A stretch of DNA of 64,000 bases. Origin: JAHJDR01 sp964609965 (GTDB lineage Bacteria > UBA10199 > JADGCS01). The position numbers and the translations under genes were made by a program. Shown piece by piece: positions 50,695-58,019 of the stretch. The first letter of the stretch is position 1. Each line of letters opens with the position of its first letter. Location of the stretch: contig CAZSTS010000004.1 in assembly GCA_964609965.1 (NCBI GenBank), positions 62,001-126,000 of the forward strand, read 5' to 3'. A model generated the notes under the pieces. It saw only the letters and a list, made by a program, of their open reading frames with translations, was not told where the DNA came from and did not search any database.

Positions 50695-50796
50695 AAGAGC
50701 CAATAGATAATTTGTTCTCAAATCACCGGGCCCCCAGTCAGCATAAAGCTGACAGCCCAAGCTCTTGAGAAAAACTATCTATTGGCTCTTTTTTTT
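50695..50796 (+). terminator. Composite terminator with nested hairpins
   Basis: AAGAGCCAATAGATA (50695-50709) pairs perfectly with TATCTATTGGCTCTT (50776-50790), followed by a T run. The loop holds TTCTCAA/TTGAGAA (50714-50720 with 50765-50771) and GTCAGC/GCTGAC (50737-50753), giving a stacked structure of about 100 bases. Confidence 0.82.
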
Positions 50797-50985
50797 GTGT
50801 GTTGGGGTGAGGTTGTCCCTTCAAGGCCTTCCCCTTCGGCTCATGTTGTGGAGGAGGGTGGGGGGAAAGGGGAGTTTTTTGGGTAAGGCGGACACAAATA
50901 TGTCGCATAACCAGAAAAAGTCACAAGGGACATGGCAATATAGGCAATTAAATCAATTAGATAGCCCGTTAAAAGAGGGTGGCAA

Positions 50986-51003
50986 TGGACACAAAAGTGT
51001 CCA
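50986..51003. promoter_or_regulatory. Operator-like palindrome without a cassette
   Basis: TGGACACAAAAGTGTCCA, a full match. A weaker copy lies near 50889-50906 and half sites GTGGACAT at 51071-51090. It is followed, as in cassettes 2 and 3, by TTATTTT, AAACAA and the promoter motif, but no TIGR02147 gene follows. Confidence 0.7.
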
Positions 51004-51021
51004 TTATTTTACTAAACAAAG

Positions 51022-51048
51022 CAACTATGGATAAACTTTTGCCGATAA
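51022..51048 (+). promoter_or_regulatory. CAACT/CGATAA-class promoter motif, orphan
   Basis: GCAACTA, 16 bases after CAACT, CGATAATTATG. No gene on the plus strand follows before the convergent kinase gene ends at 51320. The stretch 50797-51319 otherwise holds nothing I can identify. Confidence 0.6.
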
Positions 51049-51319
51049 TTATGATAGAACGTTGGGAAGGGTGGACATGGTGTGGACATCAAACTTCCCT
51101 ACAATAAATGGTTTAGGACTTATTTGAAATTTTGATTTTTTAATTTTCTTCACCCTGTATGCCCATACTCAGAGGGTGTAGAGCGCACCCTCCTGTTTTG
51201 CGCTTTTACGCCCTCTGCTTTTTTTTGCCTAAAATCTTCCAAACAATTTAGAAACTAAGAAACAAAACGAAGTTTTTTTTTTACATGTCTGACTTGTCTG
51301 ACAGGTCCGGCCCGTCTGA

Positions 51320-52990
51320 CTAAGAAGAGCTAATAGGAAGTGTAAAAGAAAAGCGAGAGCCTTCACCCTCTTCGCTTTCAGCCCAAATTTGCCCCCCATG
51401 GGCTTCCACAATAATCTTTGCAATATGTAAACCAAGGCCTGTGCCTTTTTCTTTTTTTGTAGTTGAGGATCTAATTCGCGCGTATTTGCCAAAGATCTTT
51501 TTAAGATTATCTTTAGAAATACCAGGGCCTTCATCTTTTACAGATATGGTGATTTGATCGTCTTCTTTTGATGCATCAACAGTAATGGCCGTGTTTGCAG
51601 GTGAAAATTTGATAGCATTCATGATTAAGTTGTTCATAGCCTGAGAAAGACGATCAGCATCAACGTTGACTGAAGGGAGCTGGTTAGCAAGATTAAGACT
51701 CAAATTGATGCTTTTTGACTCAGCAATAACAAGATTGGTTTCATAGCAATGTTGCAAGAAGGCATTAAAGTCCTCAACTTTTTCAGTGTGTAGACTGACT
51801 TTGTCTGTGTCTACAACAGAAACATCCATGAGGTTGCTTAAAAGATTAACTGTGAGCGTGCAGTTTTTGGCGATGCCGTGCAAAATGCTTGATTCTTTTG
51901 TTGGCAAATCACCGGCAACCCCCTTTTTAATGAGCCCTGTATAGCCTATGATGATGTTTAAATAGTTTCTAATGTCATGCGAGGCAAAGGCAAGGAGTTC
52001 ATTTTTGATGTGATTGAGCTGAAAAAGCTCTTCATTGCTCTTTGAGAGGGATGTGTTCTTTTTTTGAAACTCATCTGTTTTATCTTTTAGGTGCTTGTCA
52101 TGCTCTGTTTTTGTTTGCTCCATTTCAAGGGATTTTTCTTTTACTTCTGACATGAGGACTTGCATGGCTTGAATGAAATTGCCAACCTCATTTTGTTTCT
52201 TGTCTGTTTGTGAAAGGTGTTTTTTATTTTTGGAAAGAATATCTTTTGCCATTCTTTCGCCTTCTCTTAACGGGGCAATGATGCTCCAGGCAATAATGGC
52301 TCCTAAGAGAATAGAAATGATAAGAAAAACAAGAGAAGCATAAAACAGTGTTTTGTTATTCTTTAGTTCTTTTTCGCCTATTCTTTTTGAGTAGTATTGG
52401 GTTGTGACCATGGATGTGTTTTGCATGGTGCGTAATAGGGAGGCTGTTTTGGTTTCAATTGTCTGAAGTTCTGTCCGTTTCTTTTGTATTTCAGTGGGTG
52501 TTCCGGCTTCGAGTCTGTTTAAGATGTCTGTTGCCATTGTGACATACAATCCATGTTCATCTTTTAAATTTAAAGTAAGATCGTACAAGATTTTATATTG
52601 GGACTTAATCTTTGTTTCATCATGTTTGTTAATTAGGTTTTGTGTAGAAAGAATCAGCGCTTCAAGCTTATCAGAAACCGTGGCTCCGGAAACCAGAAAC
52701 TGACTCTTTGAAAGAAAAAATGAATCTTTTGCCTTGTTGCCATGTCTCATTTTTTTTGCTTCGAAAACAGCGTTTCCAAAACTTTCAGTTTCAAGAGATT
52801 GGTGCTTTGAGATGGCTGTGATGACAGAAAGGACCTTAAGGTCTAGTTCGGTTAGGCTGATGAGATTGTTTCTGGTTTTGTCTTGCTGCAGAAGGTTTGT
52901 TCCTTGTGTGAGAATAAAAATAAGAACAAAAAACGCTACAAGAAGAGTAACTCGGCTTGTGATGCGGAAATGCTGGAGTATTTTTTTCAT
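51320..52990 (-). CDS. Membrane sensor histidine kinase
   Basis: A 556-residue kinase. The N-terminal transmembrane helix (about 13-30), a periplasmic helical sensor of about 180 residues and a second helix near 215-235 are followed by a HAMP-like and coiled-coil region (about 235-325). The HisKA H-box reads FASHDIRNYLNIIIGYTG; the HATPase has N box NNLIMNAIKFSP, G1 DEGPGIS and G2 KGTGLGLHIAKII. No receiver domain or cognate regulator is adjacent, so it is an orphan. AGAGAG six bases before ATG 52990 supports this start over the ATG at 52996. Confidence 0.9.
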   Translation of the reverse strand: MKKILQHFRITSRVTLLVAFFVLIFILTQGTNLLQQDKTRNNLISLTELDLKVLSVITAISKHQSLETESFGNAVFEAKKMRHGNKAKDSFFLSKSQFLVSGATVSDKLEALILSTQNLINKHDETKIKSQYKILYDLTLNLKDEHGLYVTMATDILNRLEAGTPTEIQKKRTELQTIETKTASLLRTMQNTSMVTTQYYSKRIGEKELKNNKTLFYASLVFLIISILLGAIIAWSIIAPLREGERMAKDILSKNKKHLSQTDKKQNEVGNFIQAMQVLMSEVKEKSLEMEQTKTEHDKHLKDKTDEFQKKNTSLSKSNEELFQLNHIKNELLAFASHDIRNYLNIIIGYTGLIKKGVAGDLPTKESSILHGIAKNCTLTVNLLSNLMDVSVVDTDKVSLHTEKVEDFNAFLQHCYETNLVIAESKSINLSLNLANQLPSVNVDADRLSQAMNNLIMNAIKFSPANTAITVDASKEDDQITISVKDEGPGISKDNLKKIFGKYARIRSSTTKKEKGTGLGLHIAKIIVEAHGGQIWAESEEGEGSRFSFTLPISSS

Positions 52991-53133
52991 AAACATCTCT
53001 CTGGGAGATAACGGGTTAACAATTACCGATATCCTTATATTATAGTTTACAGGAATTTATATCATGCGGCTACTGCCATAATCAGAAAAAATAAAAGAAG
53101 AACAATTATAACTACTTAGCAAGTGTCATAAAA

Positions 53134-53305
53134 GATACCAAGGATACCAAGGATACCAAGGATACCAAGGATACCAAGGATACCAAGGATACCAAGGNNN
53201 NNNNNNNNNNNNNNNNNNNNNNNNNNNNNNNNNNNNNNNNNNNNNNNNNNNNNNNNNNNNNNNNNNNNNNNNNNNNNNNNNNNNNNNNNNNNNNNNNATA
53301 CCAAG
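53134..53305. repeat. 9-bp tandem repeat (GATACCAAG) with a 100-N assembly gap
   Basis: About seven perfect copies of GATACCAAG run from 53134 to 53197. N fills 53198-53297, and one further partial copy follows. The true repeat number is unknown. It lies between the divergent kinase and lipoprotein genes and is probably noncoding, though 9 bp keeps frame. Confidence 0.9.
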
Positions 53306-53341
53306 TATATGAGCAAGTCAAAAATAGGCCTGTTTTTGAAG

Positions 53342-53366
53342 GACATAAAGAGAGACGCTCCGATAA
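53342..53366 (+). promoter_or_regulatory. Weak CAACT/CGATAA-class promoter motif
   Basis: CGATAATAAC with a poor -35 half (GACAT, 14 bases upstream). It lies 40 bases before the gene at 53406. Included because the -10 half and position fit the class. Confidence 0.35.
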
Positions 53367-53405
53367 TAACTGGTGAGAGAATTATAACAAAAAAGGAGTT
53401 TAAAA

Positions 53406-54587
53406 ATGTATTCTACAAATAGAAAAATATTGAGCTTTATATTTAGTCTTTTCTTGGTTTTTTCGCTTGTCTCTTTATCTGCCTGTAATGGAGATAGCAC
53501 TGTTGATGCTGATGGCGATGGTGATATTAGCATAGATGTCGGTGATGACACCTCAATTTCAGATGATGATGCTTCTGTTTCAGGTGATGATGCAGACACT
53601 GATGATGATGCAGACACTGATATTGATATTGATGCTGACGCTGATGGTTATACTTCAGATGTAGATTGTGATGATTCGGATGCTTCAATCAACCCAGGCG
53701 CTGAAGAGGTCATTGCTGATGGCATTGACCAAAATTGCACAGGCCTAGATAAGTATCTTCAGCATACAAGCTGGACGCAATACTCTGGAGACGGAGTTAC
53801 GATAAATAGTACAGCAGAATATGAATATGATGGTTATGGTAATTATACTTACATGACGCTTGATAATGACGGCGATGGTGTTGCAGATTTTACTTATGCC
53901 TATTCCTATGAATATGATGAAGAGGGCCGGGCTCTTTCAAAAGAAATGGATGAATCTGCAGATGGATCAGTAGACTCTGTAACAAACTATGAGTATGACG
54001 AATATGATAATGTAAATCGAGAAGAAATAGATACTGACAATGATGGCGTTATGGATACGATCATAGTTTATGAATATGATGGGCAAGGAAATCGTACCTA
54101 CTATGAAATAGACACTAATGCAGATGGTGTGGCTGAAGCCATAGAAGTTAAGGCCTATGGATATGATGAAAATGGAAACATATTAGTTGAGTCTCAAGGT
54201 GTTACTCTTGGGGTTTTTATTATGATTACAACTTATGAATATGATGAAAATAACAATGTTACATTGGAATCAATAGACACAAGAGCTGATGGTAGTATTG
54301 ATTCGGTCAATGCATATTCTTATGTTTATGATGAATCTGGCAATATAACTTTATACATGTATGACGAGGATAATGACGGGACGCCGGATAAAGTTTATAT
54401 ATATGAGTATGATGATGCTGGAAACATGGTCCGCTATGAACAGGATGTGGATGCTGACTTATCAATGGATTGTATTTATATATACGAATATGATGATTTA
54501 GGGCGCCGCGTCCGGGCAGAAGAAGATTCTGATGCAGATGGAAGCGCTGATGAAATTGATGTTTGGGAATACACATATTCAGAATAA
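53406..54587 (+). CDS. Lipoprotein with one MopE motif and seven YD/Ca-type repeats
   Basis: A 393-residue lipoprotein. AAGGAG precedes the ATG. Lipobox SLSAC lies about residue 27. A Asp-rich linker (DADGDGDISIDVGDDTSISD) and one MopE-type repeat (DCDDSDASINPGAEEV) follow. From about residue 140 to the end come about nine repeats of roughly 28 residues: YEYDxxGN then (I/T)DxxxDGxxDxxxxY. The YEYD-x2-GN half resembles RHS/YD repeats and the D-x-D-x-DG-x2-D half resembles calcium-binding loops. It is probably a calcium-rigidified surface stalk (inference). Confidence 0.8.
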   Translation: MYSTNRKILSFIFSLFLVFSLVSLSACNGDSTVDADGDGDISIDVGDDTSISDDDASVSGDDADTDDDADTDIDIDADADGYTSDVDCDDSDASINPGAEEVIADGIDQNCTGLDKYLQHTSWTQYSGDGVTINSTAEYEYDGYGNYTYMTLDNDGDGVADFTYAYSYEYDEEGRALSKEMDESADGSVDSVTNYEYDEYDNVNREEIDTDNDGVMDTIIVYEYDGQGNRTYYEIDTNADGVAEAIEVKAYGYDENGNILVESQGVTLGVFIMITTYEYDENNNVTLESIDTRADGSIDSVNAYSYVYDESGNITLYMYDEDNDGTPDKVYIYEYDDAGNMVRYEQDVDADLSMDCIYIYEYDDLGRRVRAEEDSDADGSADEIDVWEYTYSE

Positions 54588-54631
54588 AGAGTTCTACATA
54601 ACCCTCACAAAAGGATTGGCAAAAAAAGCCC

Positions 54632-55900
54632 TCAACGCTTGAGCCAGTCCTTTATTTTTTTCTCAAACCCATTTTCCGTGGGTTCATAATAAATTTTATC
54701 TTTGATCTTATCAGGCAGGTGTTGTTGGTCGACTTTGTTTCCTTCATAGCTGTGCGCGTATTTATAGTCTTTGCTATAACCCAGGTTTTTCATAAGTTTT
54801 GTGGGTGCGTTTCTGATGTGGAGCGGGACTTCGAGAGGTCCCATTTTTTTCACATCTTCAAGAGCCTTTTTATAACCAGCGTACGTGGCATTGCTCTTTG
54901 GTGATCCAGCTAAGTATGCAGCACAATGGGCCAAGGGGATCCAGCCCTCAGGCATGCCAACAAAGTCATAGGAATCTTTGCATGACATGGCGACTTGTAC
55001 AGCGCTTGGGTTGGCATTGCCAATATCTTCGGACGCAAAGATAACCATGCGCCGGCAAATAAACAATGGGTCTTCGCCCGCATCTAACATTCTCGCTAGA
55101 TAATACAATGCAGCGTCAGGATCAGAACCGCGCATGCTTTTGATAAATGCTGAGATCACATTGTAGTGGTGTTCTGATTTTTTGTCGTAAAGATGTGCCC
55201 TTCGATAAATCATTTCTGAAACATCTTCGGCTAAAATGGATTTTTCTTTTGGAAAAAGATTCAAAAGGTCTTCCAGGATGTTCAAGAGATAGCGGGCATC
55301 ACCATAGGCATTCTCAATAATAATTCCAATTCCTTCATCGTCCAGAAATTGTGATCTTTCTTTTTTTGTCAGCGCGCGTTTGCTGATGTCTTTGAGGTCA
55401 GTTTCGGACAAATTCTCAAGCACAACAACTTGGCATCTTGAGAGAAGGGCTGAGATGACTTCGAAGCTTGGGTTTTCGGTTGTGGCACCAATCAAGGTTA
55501 TCGTTCCAGATTCCACATGCGGTAAGAACGCGTCTTGTTGTGCTTTGTTGAATCTGTGAATCTCGTCGATAAATAAGATCGTTTTTTTCGAAAACATTTC
55601 GAGATCATTCTTAGCCTTGGCAATGACTTCTTTGACTTCTTTGATTCCTGAGGCAACAGCACTGAGTGTGATGAAATGATGTTTTGTTCTATTTGCTATA
55701 ATTTTGGCCAAAGTTGTTTTGCCAACACCTGGTGGGCCCCAAAAAACCATGGAGGGGATGTTTTCGGATTCAATCAGTCTTGTGAGTAATTTGCCAGGGC
55801 CTAAGATATGTTTTTGACCCACAAATTCATCAAGTGTTTGTGGTCTTAGTTGATCAGCTAAAGGACGAAGATGCGAAATGTTTTGCTCAAAGAGTGACAT
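54632..55900 (-). CDS. rarA: Replication-associated recombination ATPase RarA/MgsA
   Basis: A 422-residue AAA+ ATPase of the clamp-loader group that acts at stalled forks. It has RPQTLDEFVGQKHILGPGK, Walker A GPPGVGKTT, Walker B LFIDEIHRFNKAQQD, the ATTENPSFEV sensor and the tetramerisation region SAFIKSMRGSDPDAALYYLA. The length is normal. The promoter overlaps a perfect LexA-type box and its -10 ends six bases before the ATG, so SOS control and a leaderless transcript are predicted. Confidence 0.95.
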   Translation of the reverse strand: MSLFEQNISHLRPLADQLRPQTLDEFVGQKHILGPGKLLTRLIESENIPSMVFWGPPGVGKTTLAKIIANRTKHHFITLSAVASGIKEVKEVIAKAKNDLEMFSKKTILFIDEIHRFNKAQQDAFLPHVESGTITLIGATTENPSFEVISALLSRCQVVVLENLSETDLKDISKRALTKKERSQFLDDEGIGIIIENAYGDARYLLNILEDLLNLFPKEKSILAEDVSEMIYRRAHLYDKKSEHHYNVISAFIKSMRGSDPDAALYYLARMLDAGEDPLFICRRMVIFASEDIGNANPSAVQVAMSCKDSYDFVGMPEGWIPLAHCAAYLAGSPKSNATYAGYKKALEDVKKMGPLEVPLHIRNAPTKLMKNLGYSKDYKYAHSYEGNKVDQQHLPDKIKDKIYYEPTENGFEKKIKDWLKR

Positions 55901-55906
55901 GGTTTA

Positions 55907-55935
55907 TCAATAGAACGATCGTTCAACAAAGGCAA
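55907..55935 (-). promoter_or_regulatory. rarA promoter with perfect LexA-type box
   Basis: On the minus strand TTGCCT (55935-55930), a 17-base spacer and TATTGA (55912-55907). The spacer holds GAACGATCGTTC (55924-55913), a perfect GAAC-N4-GTTC palindrome. TAAACC then leads straight to the ATG at 55900. Confidence 0.75.
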
Positions 55936-56105
55936 GAAAAGGGTGTCCAAATTGCTGAACAGCAGTCCCATTTTTGAGATATTAAGTCTCAAAAATGGGA
56001 CTGAGACTGAGACCAATAAAATAAAGATAATGATTACAGGCTGATAATGTTGGCACAGATATTGAATTATAATATTACATTCTGTTGAGAGAAAGAATAT
56101 TAGCA

Positions 56106-56134
56106 TTGTAAATATGTCGGATATGACATATAAT
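56106..56134 (+). promoter_or_regulatory. higBA-like promoter with palindromic operator
   Basis: TTGTAA (56106-56111), 17 bases, TATAAT (56129-56134). The palindrome ATATGTC-N6-GACATAT (56112-56131) fills the spacer and enters the -10 box, as expected for autoregulation by the antitoxin. Confidence 0.72.
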
Positions 56135-56148
56135 AGAAAGGTAAATAA

Positions 56149-56487
56149 ATGCAGTTTTTTGACAAATCGATTGTTTGGTTAAGCGGTCAAGTGAAAACCC
56201 CTCCATTTTCAAAGGCGGCGCGATTAGAAACAGGCTTCTTGCTGAGACAGCTTCAAAGGGGCGAAAAACTTTCTCTGCCTCATTCTAGGCCGATGCCGAG
56301 CATTAGAAAGGGATGTCATGAGTTAAGAATGAATGATCAGAATCAAATTTGGCGTCTCATATATTATATCGATTCAGATGCCATTGTTATTTTGGAGGTG
56401 TTTCAAAAACAAACACAGAAAACACCCCAAAAAGTTATTGAGAATTGTAGGCAACGTATAAAGACATATTTAAATGTTATAAAATAA
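56149..56487 (+). CDS. RelE/HigB-type toxin (phage Gp49-like family)
   Basis: A 112-residue basic protein with the RelE fold pattern of the DUF891/Gp49-like group: FLLRQLQRGEKLSLPHSRPM, KGCHELRMNDQNQIWRLIYY and IVILEVFQKQTQKTP. Such toxins cleave mRNA on ribosomes. It is encoded before its antitoxin, the order typical of higBA, with a 20-base gap. Activity is inferred from the family. Confidence 0.87.
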   Translation: MQFFDKSIVWLSGQVKTPPFSKAARLETGFLLRQLQRGEKLSLPHSRPMPSIRKGCHELRMNDQNQIWRLIYYIDSDAIVILEVFQKQTQKTPQKVIENCRQRIKTYLNVIK

Positions 56488-56507
56488 TATAAGCTGGGAT
56501 GGTTATT

Positions 56508-56819
56508 ATGGACAAAGGTAAAAAAGAAAAACTCCTTAAAGAAGGATGGCAGGTTGGTTCTGTTAAAGAGTTTTTGGGATTAAAACAATCAGAGGCTGCT
56601 TTAATAGAATTGAAGCTTCTTCTCAGTAGCGGGCTTCGCATTATTCGAAAAGAAAAAAAAATTACACAGGAGCAATTTGCAAAAAGAATCAAATCAAGTC
56701 AGTCACGTATTGCTAAGATGGAAAAAGGCGATCCGAGCGTATCTCTGGATTTATTAATAAAAGCCATTTTTGCTTTGGGTGCTAATCGCCAAGATATTGT
56801 TAGGTTGATTAGTGTTTGA
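56508..56819 (+). CDS. HigA-type XRE antitoxin
   Basis: A 103-residue protein with a C-terminal XRE helix-turn-helix: IRKEKKITQEQFAKRIKSSQ, SRIAKMEKGDPSVSLDLLIK. The N-terminal 45 residues are charged and probably wrap the toxin. ATG 56508 has GGGA eight bases upstream. The protein should neutralise the RelE/HigB toxin and repress the promoter at 56106 by binding the palindrome there. Confidence 0.87.
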   Translation: MDKGKKEKLLKEGWQVGSVKEFLGLKQSEAALIELKLLLSSGLRIIRKEKKITQEQFAKRIKSSQSRIAKMEKGDPSVSLDLLIKAIFALGANRQDIVRLISV

Positions 56820-56902
56820 TGGATAAATCATGAACTCTTTTCAGGGAACAACCAAGCTTTTCGCATAAACATATTTTTTGAAAAGGTTTAAAAAATGAAA
56901 AA

Positions 56903-57886
56903 TTACTCAGGCTCACTTGATACAGCTCTTTGTTCAATGCTCCATGTACATCGAAATCCTACATCGTCATAGCGTTTATCAAGGTGCCTGTAGTCGCGAT
57001 ATATGGGGCTGTTTGTCCAAGTCGAGCAGCTTCCGCCGCGGGCTTCATAAAGGTCTGAATCTTCTGTAAAAGGAAAGCTAATGTCTTGAGCAGGAGCGGT
57101 TACATAGTTTAGAGCATAGGCAGACCAGCCATCGCCTCGGACTAAATAATATGCTGAATCTTCTGTAAAGGGAACGCTGAAGTCTTGAACGTGAGCGGGT
57201 ACATAGTCAAGAGCACAGCGATGCCAAGTATCGCTTGTTGTTTCCCAGGCATTTCCCACAAGATCACAAACGCCACAGTCATTAGCCATTTCATCATCAT
57301 CGCCACAGACTTTTTCTAAACGATCACCAACCGAGTTTCCGGGATAATATGCATGTCCTGCTCTATCTTTGAGGCTATGACAAATTCCTTCTCTAGTAGT
57401 GTGTTCAATCTGAGCTGCCGTAGGCAAGCTGCCGCCATAGTATTCACAAAAACCTGCCATTTCAGGATGTGTTAGAGCAACAACAGGATAGTCATCGCCT
57501 CTTCGATTGACAGAGCCCCGGGTAAATTTAAAATTTTGAATTCTTGTGGGATCTGGGTCACCCGTGTTTTCTAAGTACGCTGTGTATTCCTCAACAGTAA
57601 CCTCTGTTCTTGAAAGCCAAAAAGCTGACATTGTTACACTTGCTGTTCGAGCATCACACCAATAATGGCTTAATATGTGGCCCATTTCAAATTGACCGCC
57701 TGGAATATATTTGATTTCTCCCTGATAATTTCTGTCAACGATTTTCCCAGGAATAGGCGGGAGGGATTGTCGGTCAAAAGCATCAGCTTTGTCTTTCTGA
57801 ACACTATCGTCGGTTGCCGTTGACACCGTTTCGAATTCGCCTAAGGGATTTTCTGGTGAAGTTCCACCACAAGGACTGTTTTGCAT
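56903..57886 (-). CDS. Formylglycine-generating-enzyme-fold (SUMF1) protein
   Basis: A 327-residue protein. The SUMF1/FGE-sulfatase fold runs from about residue 60: YIPGGQFEMGH, WLSRTEVTVEEYTAYLENTG, GGSLPTAAQIEHTTREG, CDLVGNAWETTSDTWHR and the end DVGFRCTWS. The usual W-x-E-x-C active cysteine context is not clear, so it may be a non-catalytic binding fold. A 40-residue segment is duplicated inside it (YVPAHVQDFSVPFTEDSAYY and YVTAPAQDISFPFTEDSDLY). No signal peptide is seen. Its promoter is of the CAACT/CGATA class. Confidence 0.82.
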   Translation of the reverse strand: MQNSPCGGTSPENPLGEFETVSTATDDSVQKDKADAFDRQSLPPIPGKIVDRNYQGEIKYIPGGQFEMGHILSHYWCDARTASVTMSAFWLSRTEVTVEEYTAYLENTGDPDPTRIQNFKFTRGSVNRRGDDYPVVALTHPEMAGFCEYYGGSLPTAAQIEHTTREGICHSLKDRAGHAYYPGNSVGDRLEKVCGDDDEMANDCGVCDLVGNAWETTSDTWHRCALDYVPAHVQDFSVPFTEDSAYYLVRGDGWSAYALNYVTAPAQDISFPFTEDSDLYEARGGSCSTWTNSPIYRDYRHLDKRYDDVGFRCTWSIEQRAVSSEPE

Positions 57887-57985
57887 GAAGCCTCCATATT
57901 ATTTTAAAATAATAAAAACTTCATACCAAAGGAATGTGTTAATGAACCCAAAGATGTGACCCTGTAAATACCCCTATAAAGTATG

Positions 57986-58010
57986 TATCGAGTAATAAAA
58001 CGAAAAGTTG
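57986..58010 (-). promoter_or_regulatory. CAACT/CGATA-class promoter motif
   Basis: On the minus strand AGCAACTT, 15 bases after CAACT, CGATACATAC. It lies about 100 bases before the SUMF1-fold gene. Confidence 0.62.
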
Positions 58011-58019
58011 CTTGTTTAG

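Noticed and set aside
46329..51048. Sigma-28 (FliA) promoters, because GCCGATAA equals the FliA -10 consensus
   Set aside because: The FliA -35 TAAA at a 15-base spacing is absent at every site. The conserved -35 half is GCAACT/CACCT, so I describe a separate class and only note the similarity.
53112..53346. Minus-strand frames encoding LVS or LGI repeats
   Set aside because: These arise from the 9-bp tandem repeat, which keeps any frame open, and they run through the N gap.
56903..57886. Diversity-generating retroelement target, because the SUMF1 fold with a C-terminal RGG...GFRC end resembles DGR variable proteins
   Set aside because: No reverse transcriptase, template repeat or accessory gene is in the window, and no second copy of the C-terminal sequence was found.
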